64,000 nt of DNA from an uncultured Rikenellaceae bacterium (GCA_944321925.1 CALUND010000011.1:124001-188000); one strand, 5' to 3'. Positions 1-9,385 are shown, counted from the first letter of the stretch. The notes: generated by a model from the letters alone, not told the origin. A program made the numbers and translations.

Positions 1-2
1 AG

Positions 3-806
3 AATGCACCACTCAATGCCCATGCGATCGGCGCGACAGGATTCGCGCTTTTCACCAAAAACCAACGTCAATGGCAGGCAGCACCGCTTTCCGAAGCCTC
101 CATCCGGCAATTCCGCGAAAATTGTCTCTCGCTCGGCTATCCGCCGGCATCGATTCTGCCTCACGACAGCTACCTGATCAACCTGGGAAATCCCGATCCG
201 GAAGCCCTTGCCAAATCGCGGGCATCGTTTCTCGACGAAATGCAACGATGCGAACAGTTGGGACTCGACCGCCTGAATTTCCATCCGGGAGCCCATCTGA
301 ACAAAATTTCGGTCGAACAATGTCTGGATCTGATCGCCGAATCCATCAATCTGGCGCTCGATCGCACAGAGGGAGTTACCGCAGTCATCGAGAACACGGC
401 AGGGCAGGGGAGCAACCTCGGATTCGACTTTGCCCACCTGGCCTACATCATCGAACGGGTCTCCGACAAATCGCGTGTCGGGGTCTGCATCGACACATGC
501 CATGCCTTCAGTGCCGGTTACGATCTCCGAACCCGCGAGGCCTGCGAGGCCACCTTCGCGGAATTCGACCGGATCGTCGGATTCCGCTACCTGCGCGGCA
601 TGCATCTCAACGACACGATGAAGTCATTCGGCAGCCACGTGGACCGACACCAAAGTCTCGGTGCCGGAGAGATCGGCGAGACGTGTTTCCGTTTCATCGC
701 CTCCGATCCGCGGTTCGACGACATGCCGTTGATTCTCGAAACCCCCGACGAATCTCGTTGGCCCGAGGAGATCGCCCGACTCCAGGCATACTCTCTCCAA
801 GGATAA
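3..806 (+). CDS. nfo: Endonuclease IV (AP endonuclease), 5' end missing
   Basis: C-terminal ~267 residues of a class II apurinic/apyrimidinic endonuclease of the TIM-barrel Nfo family, which cuts DNA 5' of abasic sites in base excision repair using a trinuclear zinc centre. The readable frame enters at base 3 with a family-typical [11 protein letters not shown] block, followed by NFHPGAH (His ligand), [13 protein letters not shown] (Glu ligand), [15 protein letters not shown] (Asp/His ligands), [17 protein letters not shown] and LILETPDE (Glu ligand), so all expected C-terminal metal-binding blocks are intact. The start codon lies upstream of the window. It converges with the PspC operon. Confidence 0.95.
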   Translation, partial: NAPLNAHAIGATGFALFTKNQRQWQAAPLSEASIRQFRENCLSLGYPPASILPHDSYLINLGNPDPEALAKSRASFLDEMQRCEQLGLDRLNFHPGAHLNKISVEQCLDLIAESINLALDRTEGVTAVIENTAGQGSNLGFDFAHLAYIIERVSDKSRVGVCIDTCHAFSAGYDLRTREACEATFAEFDRIVGFRYLRGMHLNDTMKSFGSHVDRHQSLGAGEIGETCFRFIASDPRFDDMPLILETPDESRWPEEIARLQAYSLQG

Positions 807-842
807 AAGGTCCGGATCCGACGACAAGCATCCCTCCTTCCC

Positions 843-883
843 AAAAAAGATAAGGAGTTCCGGGTCTCACGACAGGGAACTCC
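843..883 (-). terminator. Intrinsic terminator of the PspC/PadR operon
   Basis: A perfect 8-bp stem, GGAGTTCC (854-861) with GGAACTCC (876-883), is followed on the minus strand by a run of six U (A-run at 843-848). It sits 56 bases past the stop of the last minus-strand gene. The right side lacks a T-run, so it acts mainly on the minus strand and not for nfo. Confidence 0.75.
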
Positions 884-938
884 CATTCAACTAATCTCAC
901 TACGAAACTTTTATTGAATCCGTCTAAACAACATTAAT

Positions 939-2240
939 CTAACGTACGGGTTGCTCTACTTTCATCTCTACAGTAACCTTGTCCGGGAGCGACTGAGGCA
1001 GTTTGTTTTTCTTTTTCAGCAGGTTTTTCTCTTCGCCATCGTAGAAAATTTCGGTCATCGGATCTGAAATGATGATCGTATGTATATTATCGGACGTTTG
1101 GTCCATTTCTTCGAGAATTTTACTCATTCGATGCCAATCTTTCACCAACTGATCGTAATCTTCCGTTGATAAAACGACGTGATCATCCGACAGAAACTTT
1201 TGCCAGAACAGTTCATATTTCGAGTTCCACGAACCCGCCCGTGTGACCAGCATGATCGACAACACGATCACGACACAGGCCCAGATTCCGAGCAAAATGA
1301 AATAGAGCGTCCGCGTGACCTTCCAGTTAAACACAAAACTCAGCAACGCGTAACTCAACAGCAACAGAGGAATTGTCAAACAGAGAGAACCGAGCATGGT
1401 AGCCCAGACAGGAAGGGCGAAAAGCGGCGTTCCCAGCAGGAAGCTCGGAGAAAAAATAGCGACAAAAAATACGACGATGCCGGCCAAAGCCACAGCCAAT
1501 ACGCTCAAACCGATCAGGCAGGCTATGATTCGGATGATCAGAAGCGCTATCTTTCCCAACACATAGAAAATCTCGGCCATCACCGACGCCAATTTACGCG
1601 AACGAAGTGTCGGGCGGACAACCTCCTGTTGAAAACCCTGATGGATCGAAGAGATCGTAATGGGTTCTCCGCGCATCTCGAGTTTCTGACGCGGCGTACG
1701 AGCCACCGGAGTCACGATCCAGAAGATAAGGTAGACCGCAATGGAGACCATGCAGGCCCAGGGAGCAAGGTATGCCGTGAAACCATTATCGAAGATAGCG
1801 TGAGCCACAACCGAAACCAACGGAATACATACGAACAGCAGACGGATCAGCGTCACATCGATGTTCCAGTATTGCGACATGCCACTACAAACGCCGGCAA
1901 TTTTACGTCCGTCCAGGCTGCGGTAAAAACGACGGGGAATGGCCGGTTCTGTGTGATCGGAAAGTGCTGGCTGTTCCGGCTGCCCCTCTATATCTTCGGG
2001 CGTACCGAGTCGCGCAATGATGATACGCACCAACGCAATCTCCACAACCCGCGCACTGGGCTGTTCCGAGAGGATGAGCTCCGCGATGCGCGCTTCTATG
2101 TCCGAAAGAATCTCCCGGCAATCCACATCGTTCGCATAATAGGCCTGCAAACGATCGAGGTAATCTTTCAATACTTTGTATGCATCCGTATCGATGCTGA
2201 ACATTATGCCCGCGATGCTGACCTTTTCAATCGGTTTCAT
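939..2240 (-). CDS. Large PspC-domain membrane protein
   Basis: 433 residues. An N-terminal ~85-residue region resembles the same region of the smaller PspC protein encoded first in this operon (both contain DAYxxLxxYLD and DIEARIAEL/DIESRIAEI blocks). A PspC domain follows at about residues 104-180 (FYRSLDGRKIAGVCSGMSQYW), then several hydrophobic segments at about 225-340 and a hydrophilic C-terminal tail of ~95 residues. PspC domains are linked to envelope stress responses, as in the phage-shock system; the role here is inferred only from that. It is last in a three-gene operon, 33 bases after padR. Confidence 0.85.
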   Translation of the reverse strand: MKPIEKVSIAGIMFSIDTDAYKVLKDYLDRLQAYYANDVDCREILSDIEARIAELILSEQPSARVVEIALVRIIIARLGTPEDIEGQPEQPALSDHTEPAIPRRFYRSLDGRKIAGVCSGMSQYWNIDVTLIRLLFVCIPLVSVVAHAIFDNGFTAYLAPWACMVSIAVYLIFWIVTPVARTPRQKLEMRGEPITISSIHQGFQQEVVRPTLRSRKLASVMAEIFYVLGKIALLIIRIIACLIGLSVLAVALAGIVVFFVAIFSPSFLLGTPLFALPVWATMLGSLCLTIPLLLLSYALLSFVFNWKVTRTLYFILLGIWACVVIVLSIMLVTRAGSWNSKYELFWQKFLSDDHVVLSTEDYDQLVKDWHRMSKILEEMDQTSDNIHTIIISDPMTEIFYDGEEKNLLKKKNKLPQSLPDKVTVEMKVEQPVR

Positions 2241-2273
2241 GCTTCTTAAATTTTTTTTAATTGATTTCTTCGT

Positions 2274-2621
2274 TTATTCCCCCGATCGTATGCGTTGAAT
2301 CTGATCGACCATCTCTTTCCAGGCGGAATCGAGCTGTGCAAGCACTTGGCGTCCCAGATCGGTGATCATGTAGTATTTACGCGGAGGACCCTGCGGCGAC
2401 TCCTCCCAGCGATAAGAGAGCAAACCCTGGTTCTTCTGACGGGCCAGCAACGGATAGAGTGTACCTTCCACAACTATCATATCCGCATTCTTCAACTCGG
2501 CGATGATCTGCGGCGCATAGGAATCGCCCCGCGAAAGGATCGACAAGATGCAATACTCAAGTATACCCTTACGCATCTGCGCCTTCACATTATCGACACT
2601 TCTCTGATTATGCAACGTCAT
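2274..2621 (-). CDS. PadR-family transcriptional regulator
   Basis: 115 residues with the PadR winged-helix pattern: KGILEYCILSILSRGDSYAP (helices 1-2), then VEGTLYPLLARQKNQGLLS (recognition helix and turn) and GPPRKYYMITDLGRQVL (wing). Its start overlaps the 3' end of the upstream PspC gene by 14 bases, implying translational coupling. PadR proteins usually repress their own operon or a neighbouring membrane-protein gene, so autoregulation of this PspC operon is the likely role (inference). Confidence 0.9.
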   Translation of the reverse strand: MTLHNQRSVDNVKAQMRKGILEYCILSILSRGDSYAPQIIAELKNADMIVVEGTLYPLLARQKNQGLLSYRWEESPQGPPRKYYMITDLGRQVLAQLDSAWKEMVDQIQRIRSGE

Positions 2622-3132
2622 ATTCTCTCCTCCTTACATTACGTTTGTCCAACGGCTCTTCGGGAATAAAAATCCATATAACGATATAGGCCAACAACCC
2701 GAAGCCCATAAAGAAAAATACCAAAATCGCCAGCACCCGGATCAGCGAAGGATCCGTTCCGTAATATTCGCCGATACCGCCACACACTCCGGCGATTACC
2801 CGGTTCTTCCGCGAACGATAAAACTTTCGGATATTCGGTTGTTCCGTAGCATCGGCAGCAGCAGCCGACTCTTTTTTCAAGCCGAACATCTCCGGATTAC
2901 CGATAACCACAATTGCTCGCTGCACCATCTCCACGGTTACCACTTGCATGGGGGAGGAGATTTTTTCACAAAAAATTTCGGCAATACGCGACTCGATGTC
3001 CTCCATCGAATCCATATCCGACTTGTCGAGTCGCGAAGCAATATCATCGAGATACTTGCGAAGCATCTCGTAGGCATCGTCGTCCATAACAAACGACATC
3101 GACCCGATATTCACATTCAATGTCCGTTTCAT
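2608..3132 (-). CDS. Small PspC-domain protein
   Basis: 174 residues. The N-terminal ~85 residues contain DDAYEMLRKYLDDIA and a DIESRIAEIF block. A PspC domain follows at about 105-165 (FYRSRKNRVIAGVCGGIGEYYG, then a hydrophobic segment ending LLAYIVIWIFIPEEPL). It is first in the operon with padR and the larger PspC protein, which has the same N-terminal plus PspC order, so the two look like duplicates of different length. A Bacteroidota-type promoter lies about 40 bases upstream. Confidence 0.88.
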   Translation of the reverse strand: MKRTLNVNIGSMSFVMDDDAYEMLRKYLDDIASRLDKSDMDSMEDIESRIAEIFCEKISSPMQVVTVEMVQRAIVVIGNPEMFGLKKESAAAADATEQPNIRKFYRSRKNRVIAGVCGGIGEYYGTDPSLIRVLAILVFFFMGFGLLAYIVIWIFIPEEPLDKRNVRRREYDVA

Positions 3133-3171
3133 TTTCCTTTTATGTATTTGTTAATATTGATTCGACTCGAA

Positions 3172-3179
3172 CAAAGATA
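3172..3179 (-). promoter_or_regulatory. -7 element of the PspC operon promoter
   Basis: On the minus strand this reads TATCTTTG, an exact match to the Bacteroidota -7 consensus TAnnTTTG, 40 bases before the start codon. No clear -33 TTTG is visible at the usual distance. Confidence 0.6.
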
Positions 3180-3382
3180 TGCAATAAAATAATACCATGC
3201 AATACATATAACCGTCTTTTGCAAAAAAAATCGACTTTTTTTACAAATAACGCGATCCGAGGCGAAAAATCGATAAAACGGACATCTCGAAATTGCGTTT
3301 CAATGCTCCGCAACGGGGCAGAGAGCAAGCTGGGTTCATCCAGACTCCGAACGTTTTTACTCGGACAACAAATTTTCGCAAC

Positions 3383-3450
3383 AAAAAAGGACGTCGTAAC
3401 TGACGTCCTGAAAAATTGAATGCGTGCATCTTTTTGAGATACACGCATTC
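3383..3450 (-). terminator. Tandem hairpin terminators after the fimbrillin-like operon
   Basis: Two perfect inverted repeats follow the stop at 3468 on the minus strand: GAATGCGTG/CACGCATTC (3418-3426/3442-3450) with a U-rich follow-up at 3411-3416, then AGGACGTC/GACGTCCT (3388-3395/3402-3409) followed by six U (3383-3388). Together they give strong insulation between this operon and the divergent PspC promoter. The rest of 3133-3467 holds only that promoter. Confidence 0.8.
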
Positions 3451-3467
3451 ACTACAGCACAAATTCG

Positions 3468-4319
3468 CTACATAATAATCTCACCGTCGATCGAACCCTG
3501 ATCGCCCCATCCTTCGATGGAAGTGCCCTCGAGTTCAATCTTACCCTCCTTGACCACCAGGTCGACGGTAAATTGCATGCCGCCTTGCAATTGGGCCGGT
3601 ACCTCCGGCAGCTCATTCAGAACAAATCTCCGGGTGTCCTGGCCCACTTTCACATCCAGAGTCACATCGGCAGCATCCTGAGGCACGATCAAAAAAGTCG
3701 CCTTCCCGCCCAGAGATGTGAATGCACTCGTTCCAGAGGCACTATGATCCAAAGTTCCATCGATCAAATTCACCACACAGGCCGACTTGGCCGTACAAAC
3801 CGTCTCAATATCATCTGCCGCAGCATACGACGGGTCTTCCAGTGAAAAGTTCACTACCAACCGATGCATGGCATGCCTGAACGACAATGCGACGGATTCC
3901 GTCCCCACTTTTACACTTTTCGTCGAAGCCCAAAGCAGGTCTTTATAGGGGGCCGTTGCAAGATCGAACGTAAAACACCCGTTTGCCAATGGTTGGGTAG
4001 GGTAACATGCGAAAAAGTCTACGGAACCTTCCATGGAGGGCAATTGCAAATTTTTCCAGTACAGCTCCGTGATGCCCTCACTATAATCGAGCATCGTGGA
4101 TTGATCATTTTGATTGTTTACCAACAACGTAAACTGATCGCCTTTCGAGAAGACTCCACTGCCATCCTCATTCAGTTGCGGCGTTCTCGCCACAGCCTCG
4201 ATACCGGTCTTGATCGCGATTTTTTGCTCGGTATTCGGAACCTCCGCCGTCTCTTTATTGCATCCGCTAACCAAGATTGCCGACACGACTACGGCCACAC
4301 CATAAAACAATCTCTTCAT
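3468..4319 (-). CDS. Fimbrillin-like lipoprotein next to the IdeS-like protease
   Basis: 283 residues from the chosen ATG at 4319 (MKRLFYG), which places a clean lipoprotein signal with lipobox LVSGC (Cys20); a longer in-frame start would precede the signal peptide and is rejected. The mature part is a Bacteroidota fimbrillin-like domain: GSGVFSKGDQFTLLVNN, FFACYPTQP, LSFRHAMHRLVVNF and a VNLIDGT block are typical. The same blocks appear in the N-terminal half of the protease gene 35 bases upstream, so the two are paralogues. The role is unknown; it could be a surface partner, carrier or decoy for the protease (inference). Confidence 0.8.
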   Translation of the reverse strand: MKRLFYGVAVVVSAILVSGCNKETAEVPNTEQKIAIKTGIEAVARTPQLNEDGSGVFSKGDQFTLLVNNQNDQSTMLDYSEGITELYWKNLQLPSMEGSVDFFACYPTQPLANGCFTFDLATAPYKDLLWASTKSVKVGTESVALSFRHAMHRLVVNFSLEDPSYAAADDIETVCTAKSACVVNLIDGTLDHSASGTSAFTSLGGKATFLIVPQDAADVTLDVKVGQDTRRFVLNELPEVPAQLQGGMQFTVDLVVKEGKIELEGTSIEGWGDQGSIDGEIIM

Positions 4320-4354
4320 AATTCGCTTTTTTTTCGTATATTTTTTTATCTTTT

Positions 4355-6175
4355 TTAATTCTTCGTCTCTGCAACAGAAGGATATTTTTGTTCCCATAAA
4401 TCCATCCGCATATCAACGGAATAAATTGATGTAATTTTGTACACTTTAGCAGGATTTCCCTCCTCATTATCCAACTGTGTTATATAAGTACACTCCTGTG
4501 TACCCAACTCTGGGATGGAACTATCTTCAAGATAGACAATTTTGCCTCGTGAAATAGCTGCTCCATTCGCATCCTGATCGGCATTGTTGTTATCACAATA
4601 ATAGATATGCGATATTAAACCCGACTCATCGAATTCGGCTCCCCAAATAACCAATGCATGGTTTCCGGTACCCGATCCAGCGATATCAAAAGCACTAAAA
4701 CCTATTGACTGTTTATTCAGGAGTGCATTAATCATAAAATCATTGAACTCTTCACTATCTGGACTATGTTTGGCTTCAACAGTAACCTGATCCGAACGTT
4801 TAAATACATTAGCAAAAAAGCCGGGAAATCCTTTATACGTAGGAGCAGCCATATTACCGCTCTGATAACCCGTAATAAACCAATTGATAGCTCCTACCTC
4901 CCAACTGCCCATATTCGGAAAAGATTTTTTAAAAAATTCGAATACAGGAGCTCTATTCACCGAACCATCTGTCGCATACAGTGGTTTAAAATCAGCTGCA
5001 GGTCGCTCGAAAACCCGGTCATCTACCGTAGACTTCACAGTCGATCCATAATCCTGATCATAGGCCTCGATATAATCCTTATTCTGAACCATCCACCATA
5101 TCAGCAGATTCGATGCGGCCGCAGCCCAACACAGATTCGCATCGTTCTCGTTATACTCAGCCGATTTGTTACAATCGTACCATCCGCACCCCTCTTTCCA
5201 GGTTAAATATTGAAATTCCCTGAACGTCCAATCCCAACGGAACCATGCTCCTTCCGGGAACGTAGAGACATAAGGAGGATATGACGGGATATTTTCTTTC
5301 CCGGGGAAATCGGGTGCATCCACACCGTATACCCAAAGCGTCCGATTAGCGAGATCTTCATGACCCGCTTTTATGGAGAGATGAATAGAGGTCTCTTTCC
5401 CCGATTCGAATGCAGCAAACGTTTCTCCTTCACTATTCAATTCAGGGGCTTTAAACCGACTCTCTTTACTTTCCCTCGTTATTTTCAGCAAACCCTCTTC
5501 TTCCCGATAAGGCTCAGCGGATTGAGGGAAAACAAGGGCTTCATAATTCCCATCTCCATTTTTCCGGGGAGTAATCCACTCAGACTGATCGCTCGAAAGC
5601 GCAGTCGTACCGGTCAAAAGATTGACGACTCCCTGCCGCAAACTTCTCACAGCGACTTCAACTCCCTCCGTATCACCAACCAGATCGATCTGCAACCGGT
5701 GCATGAGATGTTTGAAAACCAGACTTGTACGATAATCGTCTTTTTCGAGCCAGGCTTGTGCGAACAGTAGATCCGAAGCGCTGTTCTCCATTTGATTCTG
5801 ATCCACTTGGAATGCATAAGATTCCGGATCTATTTCATCCGGATTGGATATGGCGGGATAGTGAGCCGATAACTTCAACCGCCCTGTTCCAAACTCACTC
5901 CGTTTCAAACGAGGTTGCCATTGGCCAGCCGTATATGTCAGCGAACGATATTGTATTTCATCTCCATTATCGATATAAAGACCTATTACATCGCCTTCGC
6001 TAAAAGTTCCGGATCCGTCTCCGGCCATGTTGGCTCGCATTTCCGATCGGACGAAATCCAACTGCAGATAAACATCCTCCTTACCCCACGAATATTCTTC
6101 CATTCCCGATTCACAACTACTCAGAAACAGAGGGAGTACAACGCACAAAAAAATCTTAATACTGAAATGCTTCAC
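4355..6175 (-). CDS. Lipoprotein with fimbrillin-like domain fused to IdeS/Mac-like cysteine protease
   Basis: 606 residues. A signal peptide with lipobox LSSC (Cys21) predicts a surface or periplasmic lipoprotein. Residues ~35-290 form a fimbrillin-like domain (GSGTFSEGDVIGLYIDN, LSAHYPA, LVFKHLMHRLQIDL, VVNLLTGT). Residues ~325-595 match, from memory, the streptococcal IgG endopeptidase IdeS/Mac (peptidase C66) along its length: GWYDCNK, ANLCWAAAASNLLIWWMVQN, FITGYQ, FKRSDQ, GNHALVIWGAEFDESG and IYYCDNNNAD. Residues expected for catalysis are present: Lys337 (oxyanion), Cys349, His506 and Asp528. It is first in a two-gene operon. IdeS cleaves the antibody hinge; the substrate here is unknown. 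Confidence 0.85.
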   Translation of the reverse strand: MKHFSIKIFLCVVLPLFLSSCESGMEEYSWGKEDVYLQLDFVRSEMRANMAGDGSGTFSEGDVIGLYIDNGDEIQYRSLTYTAGQWQPRLKRSEFGTGRLKLSAHYPAISNPDEIDPESYAFQVDQNQMENSASDLLFAQAWLEKDDYRTSLVFKHLMHRLQIDLVGDTEGVEVAVRSLRQGVVNLLTGTTALSSDQSEWITPRKNGDGNYEALVFPQSAEPYREEEGLLKITRESKESRFKAPELNSEGETFAAFESGKETSIHLSIKAGHEDLANRTLWVYGVDAPDFPGKENIPSYPPYVSTFPEGAWFRWDWTFREFQYLTWKEGCGWYDCNKSAEYNENDANLCWAAAASNLLIWWMVQNKDYIEAYDQDYGSTVKSTVDDRVFERPAADFKPLYATDGSVNRAPVFEFFKKSFPNMGSWEVGAINWFITGYQSGNMAAPTYKGFPGFFANVFKRSDQVTVEAKHSPDSEEFNDFMINALLNKQSIGFSAFDIAGSGTGNHALVIWGAEFDESGLISHIYYCDNNNADQDANGAAISRGKIVYLEDSSIPELGTQECTYITQLDNEEGNPAKVYKITSIYSVDMRMDLWEQKYPSVAETKN

Positions 6176-6315
6176 GTCTATCTCTTTCTATTTTAATCAA
6201 CTGACAAGTCCATTACATTTTCCGCCCAAGAATTTCTACAAAATCCTTGTCCGGCAAACATCAGACCCGGCAGCATATATACGTTTTTTCACTTTTCATA
6301 TTGTGAAATTTTTTA

Positions 6316-6323
6316 CAAAAGTA
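6316..6323 (-). promoter_or_regulatory. Candidate -7 element for the fimbrillin-protease operon
   Basis: On the minus strand this reads TACTTTTG (TAnnTTTG), 141 bases before the protease start codon. The -33 box is not convincing. The AT-rich leader between the two has a weak TTTCAC/GTGAAA inverted repeat near 6286-6310. A long leader could carry post-transcriptional control, but nothing recognisable is seen. Confidence 0.4.
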
Positions 6324-6481
6324 TGCCAATAAATTAAATTTCATTCATCCGACAGCCAATTGGATAATAAAATAGGTAATTAAACAACATTTATGAGTCT
6401 GAACTTTTAGCCAATACCCAAAACAGAAAAGGGGCTAAAGAGAAGCCAATCGTCAGAAAACGAATCGATCAAAATATTCAA

Positions 6482-6540
6482 CAAAAAACGAAGTCCGAAA
6501 AAAGAGCATCGCCTCGGATGGACTCTTTTTTCGAACTTCG
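6482..6540 (-). terminator. Terminator of the ribosomal protein operon
   Basis: Very long hairpin: CGAAGT plus CGAAAAAAGAG (6489-6506) pairs with CTCTTTTTTCG plus ACTTCG (6523-6540) around one mismatch. On the minus strand it is followed by six U (A-run 6483-6488). It lies ~110 bases past the rplQ stop. The remaining sequence from 6176 to 6652 holds only the promoter region of the protease operon. Confidence 0.9.
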
Positions 6541-6652
6541 TGATCACATACGGTTCGAGACCGCTTCTTTACTCCAGACTCACGCTACCAAGCCGTTAAC
6601 AACAATAGACAAACAGCCCGGGTCTTCCTTCTGGAGTTCTCCCAAAATCGAA

Positions 6653-7291
6653 TCAACCCTTTTTCGAAGCCGAGCTACGGGTAGCAGCAGCCTTCGATCC
6701 AGAAGTTTTGGGAGTAGGTGTCTTCGGAGCGACCGGTTTCTTCGGAGTTGCCGGCTTAGCGGCCTTCTTCGGAGCAGCCTTCGGAGCCGGAGCCTGCTCG
6801 GCAGCAGCACCCTCCTCGACAACAACGGCCTCGGACACACCGTCAACCGCCTCTTTCTTAGCGGCAGAACTTTTACGGCTACGACGCGTTTTCGGTTTCT
6901 CAGTCGATACGACAGCACCCTCTTTGTAGGTTTCGTTGAAATCGACGAGTTCAATCAGGCACGTGTCTGCGGCATCGCCCAAACGGAAACCGGTTTTCAG
7001 AATGCGGGTATAACCACCGGGACGATCGGCAATCTTCGGGGCAATCACGCGGAACAGTTCCGTAACAGCGTTTTTATCCTTCAGATAGGCGAACACGATA
7101 CGACGCGAATGGGTAGTATCTTCTTTCGACTTGGTAATCAGCGGTTCAACGAACATTCTGAGAGCTTTTGCTTTGGCAAGCGTAGTTTCGATACGCTTAT
7201 GCAGAATGAGCGACGATGCCATATTGGAGAGCAACGCCTTACGATGAGCGCTTTGTCTGCCAAGATGATTGAATTTCTTATTGTGTCTCAT
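6653..7291 (-). CDS. rplQ: 50S ribosomal protein bL17 with long C-terminal extension
   Basis: 212 residues. Residues 1-~120 are canonical bL17 ([20 protein letters not shown], then [14 protein letters not shown] and a [17 protein letters not shown] block). The last ~85 residues are a low-complexity Ala/Lys/Pro/Thr tail ([17 protein letters not shown]) not present in E. coli L17 (127 residues). Such basic tails are common in this phylum and may contact rRNA (inference). It is last in the operon, 5 bases after rpoA and upstream of the strong terminator. Confidence 0.97.
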   Translation of the reverse strand: MRHNKKFNHLGRQSAHRKALLSNMASSLILHKRIETTLAKAKALRMFVEPLITKSKEDTTHSRRIVFAYLKDKNAVTELFRVIAPKIADRPGGYTRILKTGFRLGDAADTCLIELVDFNETYKEGAVVSTEKPKTRRSRKSSAAKKEAVDGVSEAVVVEEGAAAEQAPAPKAAPKKAAKPATPKKPVAPKTPTPKTSGSKAAATRSSASKKG

Positions 7292-7296
7292 TTAGA

Positions 7297-8289
7297 TTAA
7301 TCTTTATCAAGTTTGTAGATAGAAACATCCATTCCGAAATGGAGATTCAACGAAGCCAGCAGCTCGTCGAGTTCGGTAAGAGATTTTTTGCCGAAATTGC
7401 GGAACTTCAACAGGTCGTTGCGATTGAAACGGACCAAATCGCCGATGGTATCCACTTCAGCAGCTTTCAGACAGTTCAATGCGCGAACAGAAAGATCCTG
7501 ATCAGAAAGTTTTGTCTTCAGCAGCTGACGCATATGGAGAACATCCTCGTCGAACTCTTCGGAAGCGCTGTTATCGTCGAGATTCACCGTGATCTTCTCA
7601 TCGGAGAAGAGCATGAAGTGTTGAATCAGGATTTTTGCAGCCTCTTTCAAAGCCTCTTTCGGATGAATCGACCCGTCCGTCGTGATCTCGATATTGAGTT
7701 TCTCATAGTCGGTACGCTGCTCGACACGATAGTTCTCTATCGAATACTTGACATTGCGGATCGGCGAGTGGATCGAGTCGATCGGCAACAGACCGAATTC
7801 TGCGTCGGCCGGACGATTCTCTTCTGCCGGAACGTAACCGCGGCCCTTGGCAATCGTCAGCTCCATCGACATCTTCGTATCGGGAGAGAGTCGGCAGATC
7901 ACCAGATCGGGATTCAACACCTTGAAATTCGTGAGGAAGTTCGAGATGTATCCAGCCGTCAATTCCGTCACACCGGCCACGTTGACAGTCACCTTTTCAA
8001 AATCGGCATTGTCCACCGTTTTGATGAAACGCACCTTTTTCAGGTTCAGGATGATATCGATCATCCCTTCCATCACGCCCGGGATGGCGGCAAACTCGTG
8101 ATCAACACCCGCAACCTTCACTGTCGTGATTGCATACCCTTCCAGCGAAGAGAGCAATATCCGACGCAAAGCATTACCGATGGTCATGCCGAAACCCGGC
8201 TCCAACGGACGGAACTCGAATTTTCCGAACGTCGAGGTGGATTCGAGCATTATAACCTTGTCAGGTTTTTGGAATGCTAATATTGCCAT
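7297..8289 (-). CDS. rpoA: DNA-directed RNA polymerase subunit alpha
   Basis: 330 residues with the N-terminal dimerisation and assembly domain ([26 protein letters not shown], residues ~27-50) and the C-terminal helix-hairpin-helix domain from ~250 ([31 protein letters not shown]) that contacts UP elements and activators. Length and position between rpsD and rplQ are standard for the alpha operon. Confidence 0.98.
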   Translation of the reverse strand: MAILAFQKPDKVIMLESTSTFGKFEFRPLEPGFGMTIGNALRRILLSSLEGYAITTVKVAGVDHEFAAIPGVMEGMIDIILNLKKVRFIKTVDNADFEKVTVNVAGVTELTAGYISNFLTNFKVLNPDLVICRLSPDTKMSMELTIAKGRGYVPAEENRPADAEFGLLPIDSIHSPIRNVKYSIENYRVEQRTDYEKLNIEITTDGSIHPKEALKEAAKILIQHFMLFSDEKITVNLDDNSASEEFDEDVLHMRQLLKTKLSDQDLSVRALNCLKAAEVDTIGDLVRFNRNDLLKFRNFGKKSLTELDELLASLNLHFGMDVSIYKLDKD

Positions 8290-8312
8290 AATATTGAAGT
8301 TGTTAGTTGTTA

Positions 8313-8918
8313 CTATTTAGAATACAGTTCGACGATGAGCTGCTCCTTGATGTTCTCAGGAATATCCTCCCGTTCTGGTTTCTGGAGGAATTTACCCGAC
8401 ATCGAGGCGGGATCCCACTCCAACCATGCATAACGGCTGCGACCGCCTGCAAGCGAATCGGTGATCACCTCAAGGCTCTTCGATTTTTCACGAACGGCGA
8501 CAACATCGCCCGGTTTCAAACTGTATGAAGGAATATTAACAACCTCTCCGTTTACGGTAATGTGACGGTGCGAAACGAGCTGGCGTGCTGCGGCACGGGT
8601 CGGGGCGATGCCCAGACGATATACCACATTATCCAGACGGCACTCGAGCAACTTCAACAGGTTCTCACCCGTAATACCGCCCAGACGGGCTGCACGCTCA
8701 TAGGTAAGGCTGAATTGACGCTCCAACAAACCGTAGATCGATTTCGCTTTTTGTTTCTCGCTCAACTGCGTTCCATACTCCGAAACTTTTTTCCGTTTCC
8801 GCATGGCACCGTGTTGTCCAGGAGGATAATTCTTCTTTTCGAGAACTTTGTCCGCCCCGTAGATCGACTCGCCGAACTTACGGGCGATTTTACTCTTAGG
8901 TCCTATGTATTTTCCCAT
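8313..8918 (-). CDS. rpsD: 30S ribosomal protein uS4
   Basis: 201 residues, starting [17 protein letters not shown], with the S4 RNA-binding domain at ~92-155 ([38 protein letters not shown]). It is a primary 16S rRNA-binding assembly protein. The N-terminal zinc-binding cysteines seen in some S4 forms are absent. It lies between rpsK and rpoA, in the usual alpha-operon order. Confidence 0.98.
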   Translation of the reverse strand: MGKYIGPKSKIARKFGESIYGADKVLEKKNYPPGQHGAMRKRKKVSEYGTQLSEKQKAKSIYGLLERQFSLTYERAARLGGITGENLLKLLECRLDNVVYRLGIAPTRAAARQLVSHRHITVNGEVVNIPSYSLKPGDVVAVREKSKSLEVITDSLAGGRSRYAWLEWDPASMSGKFLQKPEREDIPENIKEQLIVELYSK

Positions 8919-8983
8919 TTTTCTGATTCGTTAACTTTGGTTACACAACTCTTTCGATAGGTCTCGCGAAAACATCGCCCGAA

Positions 8984-9373
8984 TTAGACGCGACGACGGT
9001 TGGGCGGACGGCAACCATTGTGGGGCAGGGGAGTAACATCGATGATCTCCATCACCTCAAGACCGGCACCGTGAAGCGTACGGATGGCCGATTCACGACC
9101 GGCTCCGGGACCCTTCACATAAACTTTGATCTTTCTCAAGCCCATGTCGTAAGCAACCTTGGCGCAATCGGCAGCAGCCGTTTGTGCTGCATACGGCGTG
9201 TTTTTCTTCGAGCCACGGAAACCCATTTTACCGGCAGAGCTCCAACTGATCACTTCACCCACCTCGTTGGTAAGCGTAACGATCACATTATTAAAAGTCG
9301 AGTGTACGTGAGCAGCACCTACAGCGCCCACCTTCACAACTTTCTTTTTAACTGTACCTTGTTTTTTTGCCAT
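8984..9373 (-). CDS. rpsK: 30S ribosomal protein uS11
   Basis: 129 residues from [11 protein letters not shown] at 9373; an upstream ATG four codons earlier is not used because it nearly touches rpsM and adds non-family residues. Contains [15 protein letters not shown] and [16 protein letters not shown], ending in [18 protein letters not shown] tail that contacts rRNA at the platform of the small subunit. It follows rpsM in the operon. Confidence 0.97.
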   Translation of the reverse strand: MAKKQGTVKKKVVKVGAVGAAHVHSTFNNVIVTLTNEVGEVISWSSAGKMGFRGSKKNTPYAAQTAAADCAKVAYDMGLRKIKVYVKGPGAGRESAIRTLHGAGLEVMEIIDVTPLPHNGCRPPNRRRV

Positions 9374-9385
9374 AACTCTGCTCAA

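Noticed and set aside
3140..3462. Overlapping frames of 73-102 codons between the PspC operon and the fimbrillin-like gene
   Set aside because: They run through the promoter and terminators of the neighbours and have Phe/Arg-rich chance composition.
6580..6954. 124-codon Arg/Leu-rich frame in the rplQ tail
   Set aside because: Out-of-frame reading of the Lys/Ala/Pro-rich rplQ extension.
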